NCBI RefSeq assembly: GCF_002847305.1
Contig: NZ_CP025408.1
Span: 3,431,001-3,495,000 of the forward strand
Length of the DNA: 64,000 nt
Origin: Paracoccus tegillarcae
Lineage (GTDB): Bacteria > Pseudomonadota > Alphaproteobacteria > Rhodobacterales > Rhodobacteraceae
Direction of reading: 5' to 3'
Below, piece by piece: positions 17,035-27,916 of the stretch. The notes under the pieces were generated by a model. The model was not told the DNA's origin. It worked only from the letters and a program-made list of their open reading frames with translations, and ran no database searches. Both the position numbers and the translations under genes were made by a program. Numbering within the stretch: position 1 is the first letter of the stretch; every line of letters begins with the position of its first letter.

Positions 17035-18393
17035 TCAGTCGAACTCGCCACGATCCCTCAGTGGGTTCCCGGTCAGAATATCATCCCAATAAGCCAGCGT
17101 TGCGCGGGCCTTTTGGTCCCAGGTGTAATATTGCTGTGCATAGATCTGGGCTGCGCCTGCACGGGCGCTGGCATCGTCGGGGTCCTCGACGCTCGCAATC
17201 AGCATATTGCGATAGCTTGCCACCAGATCGTCTAGCGGCGCAAGCGGTGCTAGATGACCCCTTCCCCGACCCGCCAGATGGCCCGGCGCACCGTAGTCGG
17301 TCACGATCGGACACATGCCGCAGGCCATCGCCTCGATGACAACCCCTGCGCCAAGTTCGCGGATCGAGGGGAAGATGAAACCGTCCGCGTCACGCATCAT
17401 CGCGGCCAGTTCGGACTGGCTCTTGCTGCCTTCGAAATGCACCACTTGTTCCAAGCCGTGACGTTGCACGATTTCCTGCAGCCGTGGCATTTCGGGCCCA
17501 TCGCCGACAATATGCAACCGATGTTCGGCAAGCCGAGGGTCCACGCCCGCCGCGTGCCCGCCGCCCGCTGCCACAAAGGCCCGGATCGCGACTTCGGGCA
17601 ACTTATAGGGCACCAGCCGGCCGGCAAAGATGAACCGGTACGGCCCCTGCCCGCCAAAGGCCGGTTTATCACGCCCGCGCGCGTGGAAGATATCGGGATC
17701 CACGCCGACTTCGGGAAAGTTCACTACCTTGCCCGGCGCTGCGGCGCGCAGTTCTGCTATCGTGTGTTCGAACCCGGCCAGTACCAGTGCTGCATTCTTG
17801 AATGTACCGCGCGCATAAGGCAAATGCCGCGCCACCTTGCGCAGCGCCCTCAGTCTTTCGCGCTCTCGCTTTTGTTCTCCGCGAAACGCCGCTGGCCATG
17901 GCAGGTTTCCGTTCAACGGACCAAGAACAAAGGGCTGATCGACTTTGCCCGCGATATAGCTGGGTAGGGTCGGCGACATTGGCGTGATCCGTTGAACCAG
18001 ATCGAAGCGGCCCGCGCGCAGTTCATTGCGGAACCGTTTCCAGACCTCGCGCTCGAAAGCGAGATAGGGCAGGTATTGCATGATCATGTTGGTCGACCAG
18101 GCAACATTCGTCCCGCCGCGCAGCCGGGTCGACAGCCGATACATCGGCGCTGCGACGTATTCGTTGTCGACGTAGACAAACTCGATCCCTTTCGCATCCG
18201 CTATCTCGATATTCTCTCGATTTCGGACATGCGTGGCCACTGTGATATTGGCCACTCGGGACAACGCCAGCGCATATTTGTATCCGACAATCGGCAGCGA
18301 CGGCCATTCCGGGTTGCAGTCGTCAGCCAACAGCAGGACCGAGAGGCGCGTATCCCCCGCGTCGTCAGCAGATGGGTCCTCTGTCGCAGTCAT
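17035..18393 (-). CDS. Glycosyltransferase family 4 protein
   Basis: A 452-residue GT-B glycosyltransferase. The nucleotide-sugar half shows FIFAGRLVPYKLPEVAIRAF, LHIVGDGPEMPRLQEIV and the E-x7-E region FIFPSIRELGAGVVIEAMAC. The acceptor half has PLNGNLPWPAAFRG. It is probably involved in surface polysaccharide synthesis, but no capsule or O-antigen cluster surrounds it. GGAGG 7 bases before the ATG at 18393 decides the start. Confidence 0.88.
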   Translation of the reverse strand: MTATEDPSADDAGDTRLSVLLLADDCNPEWPSLPIVGYKYALALSRVANITVATHVRNRENIEIADAKGIEFVYVDNEYVAAPMYRLSTRLRGGTNVAWSTNMIMQYLPYLAFEREVWKRFRNELRAGRFDLVQRITPMSPTLPSYIAGKVDQPFVLGPLNGNLPWPAAFRGEQKRERERLRALRKVARHLPYARGTFKNAALVLAGFEHTIAELRAAAPGKVVNFPEVGVDPDIFHARGRDKPAFGGQGPYRFIFAGRLVPYKLPEVAIRAFVAAGGGHAAGVDPRLAEHRLHIVGDGPEMPRLQEIVQRHGLEQVVHFEGSKSQSELAAMMRDADGFIFPSIRELGAGVVIEAMACGMCPIVTDYGAPGHLAGRGRGHLAPLAPLDDLVASYRNMLIASVEDPDDASARAGAAQIYAQQYYTWDQKARATLAYWDDILTGNPLRDRGEFD

Positions 18394-18484
18394 CAATTGG
18401 CCTCCATGGGAGCGTTCGATTTTCGAGTTACCGGCATGACTTCACCTAGGTCAAGTCTGGCCATGTTTTTTCAGTTCACCCCCG

Positions 18485-18513
18485 TTGACACATCTCGGCC
18501 TCCGCCCTAGATC
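18485..18513 (+). promoter_or_regulatory. groESL promoter, sigma-70 type
   Basis: TTGACA at 18485-18490 and TAGATC at 18508-18513 are separated by 17 bases. Transcription should begin near 18520, so the CIRCE element covers the start of the transcript. Confidence 0.75.
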
Positions 18514-18520
18514 ACCCGCA

Positions 18521-18547
18521 TTGGCACTCGCATGCGGTGAGTGCCAA
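18521..18547. promoter_or_regulatory. CIRCE operator (HrcA binding site) of groESL
   Basis: TTGGCACTC (18521-18529), a 9-base spacer and GAGTGCCAA (18539-18547) form a perfect 9-9-9 inverted repeat, one change per arm from the classic TTAGCACTC. It lies between the promoter and groES, the usual position for repression by HrcA, which GroEL activity controls. Confidence 0.95.
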
Positions 18548-18586
18548 CAACAGACACTGCAACCTGAAACACAGGAGTGTTCACAA

Positions 18587-20585
<1,999 letters not shown>

Positions 20586-20618
20586 TCATCCCCCTGCCCG
20601 ATATGGCAGACATGACGA

Positions 20619-20646
20619 AGGGCGCCCTGCGATGGGCGCCCTTTTT
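20619..20646 (+). terminator. Terminator of groESL
   Basis: AGGGCGCCC (20619-20627) and GGGCGCCCT (20634-20642) form a 9-bp stem with a 6-base loop, followed by TTTTTC. It lies 34 bases after the groEL stop. Confidence 0.9.
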
Positions 20647-20674
20647 CTTTGCGCTGAACGATACGACGACGCCG

Positions 20675-21001
20675 CTAGCTGCGATGGCTCATGATCAGTA
20701 ACGACGCCATGGCCAGGGCCACGCCAAGCGCCTCTCGCGGGCCGATCGGTTCTCGAAAGACGATGACGCCCAAGGCTGCCATCAATATCAATGTGCCGGA
20801 AGAATAGAGCACGCCAACGGCAGCCAGTGAATGCTTGCGCATCAGAAAGAACCAACCAATCGCGGACGCCCCATACATCATTGAGCCGATGACGAAGCTG
20901 CGCGACAGCAATCCATCCGGCAATGCAGTGGCAAGCTTGATCAGATAATCGCCAAGGACCGTCATCAAAACAACGATCAGCAAGAGCCACAGGGTCGACA
21001 T
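20675..21001 (-). CDS. Small multidrug-resistance/EamA-like membrane protein
   Basis: A 108-residue protein with four hydrophobic helices, the size and layout of SMR/DMT-type half-transporters. Visible segments are MSTLWLLLIVVLMTVLGDYL, GASAIGWFFLMRKHSLAAVG and GVLYSSGTLILMAALGVIVF followed by REPIGPREALGVALAMASLL. The EmrE membrane Glu is not obvious, so transport specificity is open. The gene is read from an unusually AT-rich upstream region. Confidence 0.75.
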   Translation of the reverse strand: MSTLWLLLIVVLMTVLGDYLIKLATALPDGLLSRSFVIGSMMYGASAIGWFFLMRKHSLAAVGVLYSSGTLILMAALGVIVFREPIGPREALGVALAMASLLIMSHRS

Positions 21002-21007
21002 AACCGC

Positions 21008-21150
21008 GCCTTATTAACAAGATGTATAAATATTTAATTATAGTTAATTAATTAATAATTTTCAAATATAATATTATATATCGATTCAATGCCTGCCTCG
21101 AAGCACAGAACGAACTCATAACGAATTAAAAAAGCATTTCTCGTCATGAG
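21008..21150. other. Very AT-rich intergenic tract
   Basis: Between the SMR-like gene and the CDF gene the sequence drops to almost pure A/T at about 21011-21085 (runs such as TATTTAATTATAGTTAATTA and ATAATATTATATAT) in a genome well above 60% GC. It includes overlapping TTAATTAA-like palindromes. It may hold promoters with UP elements, a nucleoid-protein (H-NS-like/MvaT-like) target, or mark transferred DNA. Confidence 0.8.
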
Positions 21151-21246
21151 ATCATACCAACCCGCGAAACATCTATCAGTTCTGACCCGATGGCAGATCA
21201 CCGCAACACCGGCTAGGATTGCCCTCTGAGGGACAAGGTGCGCCAG

Positions 21247-22221
21247 ATGACCAGTGCTGCAATACAAGACACCCGAACCCGCGAGGCGCGGTCACTGACC
21301 ATCGCCATGTGGGGCAATCTGTTCATGGCCGCCGCCGGCCTGCTGGCAGGGTTCCTGTCCAATTCGGGCGCGATCATGGTGGATGGGCTGTTTTCAATGA
21401 TCGGCTTTCTTTCTGCGCTGCTGGCGCGGCGGATCAGTCGGAAACTCGATGCCGGGCCCGACCGCTTGCGGCCTTATGGCTATGCGGCAGACGAGGCGAT
21501 CTTTGTCACCTTCCGCTCGTTGTCGCTGCTGGGTCTGGTCCTGTTTGCGGTGACGGCGGCGGCCAAGAATATCTTTGACTATATGACCGGAAGCGTCCCT
21601 GAACCGCTGATCTTCGGGCCGATGATCGGCTATTTCAGCTTGATCGGTGCGACATGCTTCGCGCTTTGGGCGACGCATTATCGGGCCTGGCTCAAGACCG
21701 GGCGCAAAAGCGACATCCTGCAGCTGGAGGCCCGCGCCGCGGCCTTTGACGGGCTGATCACCGCTGCAGCCGGGATGGGACTTGGTCTCATCTATCTGCT
21801 GCGTGACGGGCCGCTTGGAGGCCTTGCGCCGATTGGCGATTCGCTGATTGTGCTGCTGCTGTGCCTGACGGTCGTCGGGCAGTATTATGGCGGCTTTCGT
21901 GCTGGCCTGAGTGAGTTGGCCGGTGTGACCGCCTCGCCCGAGCGGATTGCCCGTGCCCGCCGCGCCATGCGGCCGGCACTGGTCGCGGATGGTGGCAAAC
22001 TGCTGGACATGTCTGTGATGAAACTGGGCCGCAGCTTTCAGGTGACGGTCTATTACGATCCGGGGCGTCCGATCACTGCCGAACAGATCGACACGCTGAA
22101 CCTGAGGCTACAGCATGGCGTGCAACCCACCCTGCCCGGCGGAGAGGTTCTGCTGTTCATCACCCGCTATCCGCGCCGTTGGCCGGGCAATATGCCCGCC
22201 TTGGCCGGGACACCGGGTTGA
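21247..22221 (+). CDS. Cation diffusion facilitator (CDF) family transporter
   Basis: A 324-residue protein with about six helices and a C-terminal cytosolic domain. The CDF pattern is seen in MVDGLFSMIGFLSALLARRI near residue 45 (Asp/metal site in helix 2), DEAIFVTFRSLSLLGLVLFA, AAAFDGLITAAAGMGLGL and the ferredoxin-like tail. CDF proteins export Zn, Co, Cd, Fe or Mn; the helix motifs differ enough from the classic HxxxD that the metal cannot be named. The start at ATG 21247 is preferred over GTG 21238 on spacing to AAGG. Confidence 0.82.
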   Translation: MTSAAIQDTRTREARSLTIAMWGNLFMAAAGLLAGFLSNSGAIMVDGLFSMIGFLSALLARRISRKLDAGPDRLRPYGYAADEAIFVTFRSLSLLGLVLFAVTAAAKNIFDYMTGSVPEPLIFGPMIGYFSLIGATCFALWATHYRAWLKTGRKSDILQLEARAAAFDGLITAAAGMGLGLIYLLRDGPLGGLAPIGDSLIVLLLCLTVVGQYYGGFRAGLSELAGVTASPERIARARRAMRPALVADGGKLLDMSVMKLGRSFQVTVYYDPGRPITAEQIDTLNLRLQHGVQPTLPGGEVLLFITRYPRRWPGNMPALAGTPG

Positions 22222-22229
22222 ATTTCGGC

Positions 22230-22277
22230 GCGGGTCGCTGACAGCCCGATTGGGGGGGAAGACTGTGAGCGACCCGC
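22230..22277. repeat. Large hairpin after the CDF gene
   Basis: GCGGGTCGCTGACAG (22230-22244) pairs with CTGTGAGCGACCCGC (22263-22277), 14 of 15 positions, around an 18-base loop containing seven consecutive G. It starts 8 bases after the CDF stop. There is no T-run, so it may stabilise the 3' end of the mRNA or be a small repeat element rather than a plain terminator. Confidence 0.65.
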
Positions 22278-22332
22278 TTGCTGCGCGGGGGCAATGCGGC
22301 CGCGCGACTTGAAAATTCCTGGAAAGGTTCTG

Positions 22333-22360
22333 CTCGGGCGAGGAGGGGGCCTCGCCCGAG
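22333..22360 (-). terminator. Terminator-like hairpin after the 62-residue gene
   Basis: CTCGGGCGAGG (22333-22343) and CCTCGCCCGAG (22350-22360) form an 11-bp perfect stem around a 6-base loop, 7 bases beyond the small minus-strand gene. Only a short U-rich stretch follows on the minus strand. Confidence 0.6.
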
Positions 22361-22367
22361 TTGACAG

Positions 22368-22556
22368 TTATTCGTAGACCCGCGCCACAAGGGACAAACC
22401 TTCAGGGCCCGGCCTGCGTTTCAGGCTGCTGAACGCCGGCGGCGTCATCTCATAGCCGAAATCAATTCGATCTTGGGGATAGCGCAGAAAGGCCGGCAGT
22501 TTCTGCCTGATTTCCTGCGAACCATTTTGATCGCTGTCCTTATCGACCGTCGCCAT
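22368..22556 (-). CDS. Hypothetical protein, 62 residues
   Basis: A short soluble protein without a recognised domain. GGGAG lies 8 bases before the ATG and a strong hairpin follows the stop, which supports a real stand-alone gene. The sequence has a charged start (MATVDKDSDQNGSQEIRQKL), aromatic and Pro residues in the centre (RYPQDRIDFGYEMTPP) and a basic stretch (SLKRRPGPEG). No signal peptide or membrane segment is visible. Confidence 0.6.
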   Translation of the reverse strand: MATVDKDSDQNGSQEIRQKLPAFLRYPQDRIDFGYEMTPPAFSSLKRRPGPEGLSLVARVYE

Positions 22557-22787
22557 TTCAAATCTCCCTACTATTTACCTGACGCCTGACCATCACCGAA
22601 CCTGAAACCAAAAACACCAACACTTAGTCCGGTCGCATCCGCTAAAAAACAACTAGGAAACGAAGCGCCTTACTGAATTCATCTTGCGGCAAGTCGATGG
22701 CAAGGACAAAAAATTTCAGGCCCGAGAATATGAATCCTGACCTTAAAGACAGTTTTGACGCAACGTCCTGCAACAAACGCAACGTAA

Positions 22788-22812
22788 TCGGCCGCCCTGA
22801 AAGAGCGGCCGA
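22788..22812 (-). terminator. Hairpin downstream of trxB
   Basis: TCGGCCGC (22788-22795) and GCGGCCGA (22805-22812) form an 8-bp stem, about 30 bases beyond the trxB stop on the minus strand. The rest of the 22557-22840 spacer shows no gene or other clear structure. Confidence 0.55.
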
Positions 22813-22840
22813 CACGAATATCTTGGGGGAATCAGGGGTT

Positions 22841-23839
22841 TTAGCTTGCGGGAACGGTCTCGGCCAATTCGCCCGCGTCTGGCGCCGGCTCACCCGCCTG
22901 GCCATGTTCAGCCAGAAAATGCTCTGCGTCCAGTGCAGCCATGCACCCCATACCGGCACTGGTCACGGCCTGACGATAGATATGGTCGGTCAGATCGCCC
23001 GCAGCAAAGACGCCCGGCACCGAGGTTCGGGTGCTGCCCGGCTGCACCTTTACATAGCCGCCGTTATGCAGGTCCAGCTGTTCCTTGACCAACTCACTGG
23101 CGGGCGCATGTCCGATGGCGATAAAGACGCCATCGCCGTCCACCTGCATCGTCGAGCCGTCCTTGGTCGAGCGCAGAACCGCCCCGGTCACGCCCAGAGG
23201 ATTTTCCTGCCCGGTCACCTCGGTCAATTCGTGATCCCAGATGATCTCGACCTTGGGATTGTTAAACAGCCTTTCCTGCAGGATCTTTTCTGCCCGCAGA
23301 CTGTCGCGGCGATGGACCAGCGTCACCTTGGAGGCGAACTTGGTCAGAAACAGCGCCTCTTCCACGGCAGTATTGCCGCCGCCGATCACCAGAACCGGCT
23401 TGCCGCGATAAAAGAAACCGTCGCAGGTGGCACAAGCACTGACGCCGAAACCCTTGAACTTTTCTTCGCTTTCCAATCCCAGCCAGCGCGCCTGCGCGCC
23501 CGTTGCCAGAATGACCGCATCGGCAGTCACCACATGCCCGCTGTCACATTCGGCGCGGAACGGACGCTTGGACAGATCCAGCGAGGTGACGATATCGGTG
23601 ACAATGCCGGCCCCCATGGCGCGGGCGTGAGCCTCCATATTCACCATCAGTTCGGGACCCTGGATTTCGGTCTCGCCGGGCCAGTTTTCGACCTCTGTGG
23701 TGATGGTCAGCTGTCCGCCGGGCTGCATTCCCTGGATCAGCAGGGGGTTCAGCATCGCACGCGCGCCATAAACCGCAGCCGTGTAACCCGCCGGACCCGA
23801 GCCGACGATCAGCAATTGCGTATGTGTGGTTTCGGACAT
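22841..23839 (-). CDS. trxB: Thioredoxin reductase
   Basis: A 332-residue flavoprotein reducing thioredoxin with NADPH. The FAD motif is [17 protein letters not shown] (from residue 12), the redox-active pair is C136-A-T-C139 in [13 protein letters not shown], the NADPH motif is [12 protein letters not shown], and the second FAD block is [11 protein letters not shown] start at MSETTHTQ because GAGG lies 6 bases upstream. It diverges from the Lrp-type regulator gene. Confidence 0.97.
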   Translation of the reverse strand: MSETTHTQLLIVGSGPAGYTAAVYGARAMLNPLLIQGMQPGGQLTITTEVENWPGETEIQGPELMVNMEAHARAMGAGIVTDIVTSLDLSKRPFRAECDSGHVVTADAVILATGAQARWLGLESEEKFKGFGVSACATCDGFFYRGKPVLVIGGGNTAVEEALFLTKFASKVTLVHRRDSLRAEKILQERLFNNPKVEIIWDHELTEVTGQENPLGVTGAVLRSTKDGSTMQVDGDGVFIAIGHAPASELVKEQLDLHNGGYVKVQPGSTRTSVPGVFAAGDLTDHIYRQAVTSAGMGCMAALDAEHFLAEHGQAGEPAPDAGELAETVPAS

Positions 23840-23975
23840 GTCTCGCCTCATCTCGGTTTCGCCTTACCTAGTGCCCCGATGGCCGCTCTGCAATGCGCGG
23901 AAAGCCAAGAAAGAATGTTGCGCAGGATCTGGCCGCAAGGTAGTTTCCGGCAAGATTTAAGGGCTAGAGGGCAGA

Positions 23976-24476
23976 ATGGCAGGCGCAAAGCTGGACGATA
24001 TCGACCGCAAGATCCTGTCCGAGTTGCAGGCCGACGGGCGCATGACCAATGTCGAGCTGGCGCGCCGCGTCGGCATCTCGGCCCCGCCCTGCCTGCGCCG
24101 CGTCCGCGCGCTTGAGGAACTGGGCTATATTCGTGGGTATCACGCCGATATCGACCCGCGCGAGTTGGGCTTTGAGGTGCAGGTCTTCGCCATGGTCCGG
24201 CTGGCTTCGCAATCCGAACGTGATCTGGCAGCGTTTGAAACACTGTGCTCTGACTGGCCGCTCGTACGCGAATGCCACATGCTGAACGGCGAGATCGATT
24301 TCATCCTGAAATGCGTATCGCCCGACCTGTCGACCTTTCAACGGTTTCTGACCGACAATCTGACCGCCGCGCCCAATGTGGCAAGCGTAAAGACCTCACT
24401 GGTGATCCGCTGCGCCAAGGACGAGCCCGCCGTGCCGTTCGAGGTGGTCGAGGAAAGAATCAGAGACGCCGGATGA
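23976..24476 (+). CDS. Lrp/AsnC family transcriptional regulator
   Basis: A 166-residue regulator: an N-terminal winged helix (LDDIDRKILSELQADGRMTN, ELARRVGISAPPCLRRVRAL) and a C-terminal RAM ligand-binding domain (VRECHMLNGEIDFILKC). The PPCLRRV recognition helix is typical of an alphaproteobacterial Lrp branch. Amino acids are the usual ligands. It is divergent from trxB, which it might control (inference). Confidence 0.9.
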   Translation: MAGAKLDDIDRKILSELQADGRMTNVELARRVGISAPPCLRRVRALEELGYIRGYHADIDPRELGFEVQVFAMVRLASQSERDLAAFETLCSDWPLVRECHMLNGEIDFILKCVSPDLSTFQRFLTDNLTAAPNVASVKTSLVIRCAKDEPAVPFEVVEERIRDAG

Positions 24477-24596
24477 CGCGGGCGGCGTCGTCGCGATGGC
24501 GATATGACCGTTTGTCCCTGCAGCCGGCACGATTTGGCCCAGGCCTCGGGGCCTGAAACGCAGGTGGTAGGTAACGATTGGCGGGCCTCACCCGTG

Positions 24597-25352
24597 CTAT
24601 AGCGAAATCACCGAAATCAGGCGCCCATAGTCCGCCTGTCCCTCATGCGTCGCGCGACGATAGCTGAAGAAGCGGTCGGGGTCGGAATAGGTGCAATGGC
24701 CTGAATATTCGGCATCGACGCCGGCCGCGCGCAGTCGCGAAAGGCCAAAACCCGGCAGGTCGAACATCGGGCGTCCATTCGGGCCACCGGAAAAGAAACG
24801 TGTGTAGTCCATGTCTTCGGCAATGAAATCTTCCATGAAATCCTCGCCGACTTCATAGGCACGCTGGCTGATCGTCGGGCCGATCACCGCGCGGATATTC
24901 ATGGCCCCTGCCCCGCGCATGGCCGCGACCGTGGCCTCTAGCACGCCATTCAGTGCGCCTTTCCAGCCGGCATGCGCGGCACCTATGACGCCCGCGTCAG
25001 GGTCGGCAAAGAGCACCGGCTGGCAATCCGCCGTCAGCACGGCCAGCGCCACGCCGGGCTGGGTCGTCACCAGCGCATCCGCCTGAATTTGCGCGATATC
25101 TTCGAGGTCAGACGTCTCATCCACGGTGACCACATTGGACGAATGCACCTGATGGACGGTCACCAGACGCGCGGGCGGCACGCCCATCGCCTCTGCCACA
25201 CGTCCGCGGTTCACGCTCACCGCCTCGGCCTGATCCGAGGATCCGCGACCGCAATTCAACCCCGCGAACAGGCCGGAACTGGCCCCGCCTTTGCGCGTGA
25301 AAAAGCCGTGCCGGACATTGCCCAGCAGCGGATGTGTCAAAATCTCAAGCAT
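24597..25352 (-). CDS. pgeF: Laccase-domain (YfiH/PgeF) protein
   Basis: A 251-residue protein of the multicopper-like YfiH family, now associated with purine nucleoside phosphorylase activity and peptidoglycan editing. Metal-site blocks are VTVHQVHSSNVV (about residue 70), LTADCQPVLFAD and IGAAHAGWKGAL (about 120), and SGHCTYSDPDRFFSYRR near the end. Start ATG 25352 (MLEILTHP) fits homologs; ATGs at 25361 and 25364 are alternatives, and none has a strong ribosome site. It overlaps the midA stop by 8 bases. Confidence 0.9.
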   Translation of the reverse strand: MLEILTHPLLGNVRHGFFTRKGGASSGLFAGLNCGRGSSDQAEAVSVNRGRVAEAMGVPPARLVTVHQVHSSNVVTVDETSDLEDIAQIQADALVTTQPGVALAVLTADCQPVLFADPDAGVIGAAHAGWKGALNGVLEATVAAMRGAGAMNIRAVIGPTISQRAYEVGEDFMEDFIAEDMDYTRFFSGGPNGRPMFDLPGFGLSRLRAAGVDAEYSGHCTYSDPDRFFSYRRATHEGQADYGRLISVISL

Positions 25353-26403
25353 GACTTGCATCATCGTCCAGCGCAGTGAAACCAGGCACTGGCGCGGCAC
25401 CTTGCGGCCAGATCGCCAGCATCTTGAAAAGGTGACCCATCTCGTGTGGATCGGTCAAGCGGTGATACCCCGCCATCGCCGCCTTGTCACCCGCAGCCTC
25501 AAGCCGCGATGCCCGTTCCTTGATCCCCATCATGGCCAGCCAGTCGCCCTGAAAGACAGGGCGAGCGGCCACCGCACCGGCAGAGATCGCCGCTGCAGCC
25601 AGAGGGGCGAAATCCACATGCGCTGTCAGATCGGCTTCGCCGGGATGGGCCAGCGGATCGTCAAAGGCATGGTTGCGCATCGCCTGAAACGTGTCGCCCG
25701 ATCCGTTCCAGCCACCGTAATCCGCGATGATCGCCGCGCCGCCATGCGCAGCGATCCGCGCGGCAATCTGCCCGATAATGGCTGGCGCTGACGGGCAGGT
25801 TTCGTAGATGTCACCGACCGCGCCCTCGCGCGGCAGATCCACCGGCGCAGCCAAGCCCATGGACAGCCGGTCGCCATCCAGCCCGACCACGCGCTCCGCC
25901 CATCCATCAGACACGCGCTGAAACTGACGGATCGGCAGCGCATCGAAGAATTCATTGGCCATCAGGAACAAGGGCGCGGCTGGCAGATCGTCAACCGCGT
26001 CGAGATGGCTCACGCGACCCAGCTTTTCGCGCTGCAAACCGCGCAGATGCGCCGAGGCCTCGATCAGCGCGACCTGGGCCGCATCCGACATGCCCGGCGC
26101 CACACGGATCGCACGCAGCATATCGGCCATCAGCGTGCCACGCCCGGGCCCCGGCTCGGCCAGGGTAAAGGGAGCGGGTTGGCCCTGATCCAGCCAGGCC
26201 TGTGCAAGGGCAAGGCCGCAAAGCTCGCCGAACATCTGGCTGATCTCGGGGGCTGTGGTGAAATCGCCCGCCGCGCCAAAGGGATCGCGGGTGGCGTAGT
26301 AACCATGCATGGGGTGCAGCAGGCAGATATCCATATAATCGGCCAACGTCATCGGCCCGGTCGCACGGATCTGCGCCGCGATGATATTGGCCAGCGGGGT
26401 CAT
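25345..26403 (-). CDS. SAM-dependent methyltransferase, MidA/NDUFAF7 family
   Basis: A 352-residue DUF185 protein. [14 protein letters not shown] start ([20 protein letters not shown]), [14 protein letters not shown], the SAM motif [18 protein letters not shown] and [14 protein letters not shown] are the family hallmarks. The eukaryotic relative NDUFAF7 methylates a complex I subunit; a similar role here is inferred. Its ATG overlaps the lgt TGA and its TGA overlaps pgeF, forming lgt-midA-pgeF. Confidence 0.92.
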   Translation of the reverse strand: MTPLANIIAAQIRATGPMTLADYMDICLLHPMHGYYATRDPFGAAGDFTTAPEISQMFGELCGLALAQAWLDQGQPAPFTLAEPGPGRGTLMADMLRAIRVAPGMSDAAQVALIEASAHLRGLQREKLGRVSHLDAVDDLPAAPLFLMANEFFDALPIRQFQRVSDGWAERVVGLDGDRLSMGLAAPVDLPREGAVGDIYETCPSAPAIIGQIAARIAAHGGAAIIADYGGWNGSGDTFQAMRNHAFDDPLAHPGEADLTAHVDFAPLAAAAISAGAVAARPVFQGDWLAMMGIKERASRLEAAGDKAAMAGYHRLTDPHEMGHLFKMLAIWPQGAAPVPGFTALDDDASHA

Positions 26404-27266
26404 GCCCGCCGGGCGCGCAGGATAAAGAACAAACCCAGCAGGACCATGGGCAAGGACAGGACCTGCCCCATCGACAGCCCCCAGACGGGGCCACCGATCA
26501 CATGGCCAAGCGGGTTATCGGGCGTGATGAATTGCGCGTCGGCCACGCGAAACAATTCGACGAAAATGCGCGACAGGCCGTAACCCATCAGAAAGACGCC
26601 AAATGCCAGACCCGGCCGCGTCAGCGCGCCTGCGCGCGCCAAGCCCCACAAAATCAGGCCAAGCAGCAGCCCCTCCAGCCCCGCCTCATAGAGTTGGCTG
26701 GGGTGACGGGCGCATAGCCCCTCGATGCCGGGACAATACTGCGCGGCCTCGCCGGGGAAAATGACGCCCCAGGGCATATCGGTCGGTCGGCCCCATAGCT
26801 CTGCATTGATGAAATTGGCGATGCGGCCAAAGAACAGTCCGACCGGCGCGACGACCGCCAGGGCATCGGCCAGCCGCAAGGGCGCGATCTGGTGACGCCG
26901 GGCGAACAGCCAGGCTGCGACGATCACGCCCAGAAAACCGCCGTGAAAACTCATCCCGCCCTGCCAGACCTTCACGATGTCCAGCGGGTTGGCCAGATAA
27001 TAGGCAGGCTCATAAAACAGCACAAAGCCTAGCCGCCCCCCCACGATCACGCCCAGAATGATCCAGGTCAGCAGATCATCCACCAGTTCGGGACGCATGG
27101 GCACGGTGCCGCCCCACAGCGCGGGCCGCCGCATCAGGCCGACCACCAGACGCCAGCCAATGATCAGCCCCGCCAGATAGGCCAGCGCATACCAGCGCAG
27201 CGAAAAACTGAACTCGCCCAGTTGAAGGGTAAAGATTTCCGGGCTGATATCGGGAAAGGGGATCAT
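26400..27266 (-). CDS. lgt: Prolipoprotein diacylglyceryl transferase
   Basis: A 288-residue, seven-helix inner membrane enzyme that adds diacylglycerol to the lipobox Cys of prolipoproteins. The Lgt signature is [20 protein letters not shown] (about residues 150-170), with [13 protein letters not shown] and the N-terminal HGGFLGVI block also present. Start [12 protein letters not shown] matches homologs; an ATG four codons upstream is possible. Confidence 0.96.
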   Translation of the reverse strand: MIPFPDISPEIFTLQLGEFSFSLRWYALAYLAGLIIGWRLVVGLMRRPALWGGTVPMRPELVDDLLTWIILGVIVGGRLGFVLFYEPAYYLANPLDIVKVWQGGMSFHGGFLGVIVAAWLFARRHQIAPLRLADALAVVAPVGLFFGRIANFINAELWGRPTDMPWGVIFPGEAAQYCPGIEGLCARHPSQLYEAGLEGLLLGLILWGLARAGALTRPGLAFGVFLMGYGLSRIFVELFRVADAQFITPDNPLGHVIGGPVWGLSMGQVLSLPMVLLGLFFILRARRA

Positions 27267-27383
27267 GACGTCTCGCATGTGGCGTTGCGCGGCAGGCTTA
27301 GCGGCATGGGGGGCACTGTCAACATTGAACCCCGGGACATTCTCGCCCATATGGATGACAATTCAGTCAGAAAGGACTGCCGG

Positions 27384-27632
27384 ATGAGCACCAATAACCG
27401 CTTTTTCGACGACATGTCGAAGCTGATGACAAATGCCATGGGCGTGGCCCAGGGCGCCAAGGGCGAAGCCGAGAACGCCATGAAATCTTGGGTAGATCGC
27501 TGGCTGGCCGACCGTGATTTCGTCACCCGCGAGGAATTCGATGCCGTGCGCGACATGGCCATCAAGGCGCGCACCGAAAATGCCGAGCTAAAGGCGCGGC
27601 TGGACAAGCTTGAGACGAAATCTCAGGGCTGA
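27384..27632 (+). CDS. ubiK: UbiK-type accessory factor (BMFP domain)
   Basis: An 82-residue protein (MSTNNRFFDDMSKLMTNAMG, C-terminal coiled coil TRTENAELKARLDKLE-like) of the BMFP/YqiC family. UbiK assists late ubiquinone biosynthesis, and the family binds membranes through its amphipathic N-terminus. AAAGGA 7 bases before this ATG decides the start. Its stop overlaps the 3' end of the convergent DUF6476-like gene by 10 bases. Confidence 0.88.
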   Translation: MSTNNRFFDDMSKLMTNAMGVAQGAKGEAENAMKSWVDRWLADRDFVTREEFDAVRDMAIKARTENAELKARLDKLETKSQG

Positions 27633-27916
27633 ACCCGCGATATCATCGCGCCGCTCTGATCATAAAGCAGCACCTCGCCCGCATCTGTCACAACGACGAT
27701 GAAGTCGCGGGCGAAGGTGACGGCCTGCACGGATGCGCCGTCAGGCAGAACGATATTGGTGGGCAAATCCGGCAGCATCGGCTGGCTGAGCCTGATCCAC
27801 AGCAAGGCCACGATCGCGATCATGCCCAAGCCCATCACCACAGACAGGCCGGTCACCAGCATTTTCAGCCAGCGCAGTTCCGCCGCCGATGTCCAACCCC
27901 TGTCTTCCTGATCCAT
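27623..27916 (-). CDS. Small membrane protein (DUF6476-like)
   Basis: A 97-residue protein with one membrane helix (about residues 19-42, MLVTGLSVVMGLGMIAIVAL) and a C-terminal soluble part of beta-strand character (VQAVTFARDFIVVVTDAGEV). It resembles the Rhodobacterales family DUF6476, of unknown function. Its ATG shares two bases with the ATG of the divergent pseudouridine synthase gene. Confidence 0.8.
   Translation of the reverse strand: MDQEDRGWTSAAELRWLKMLVTGLSVVMGLGMIAIVALLWIRLSQPMLPDLPTNIVLPDGASVQAVTFARDFIVVVTDAGEVLLYDQSGAMISRVQP

Noticed and set aside
21052..21267. 71-codon minus-strand frame across the AT-rich tract
   Set aside because: No ribosome site, ends in AT-rich DNA, and overlaps the start of the CDF gene; no conserved pattern.
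24540..24555. Hairpin CAGGCC-TCGG-GGCCTG between the Lrp and pgeF genes
   Set aside because: Only 6 bp with no T-run; common by chance at this GC content.
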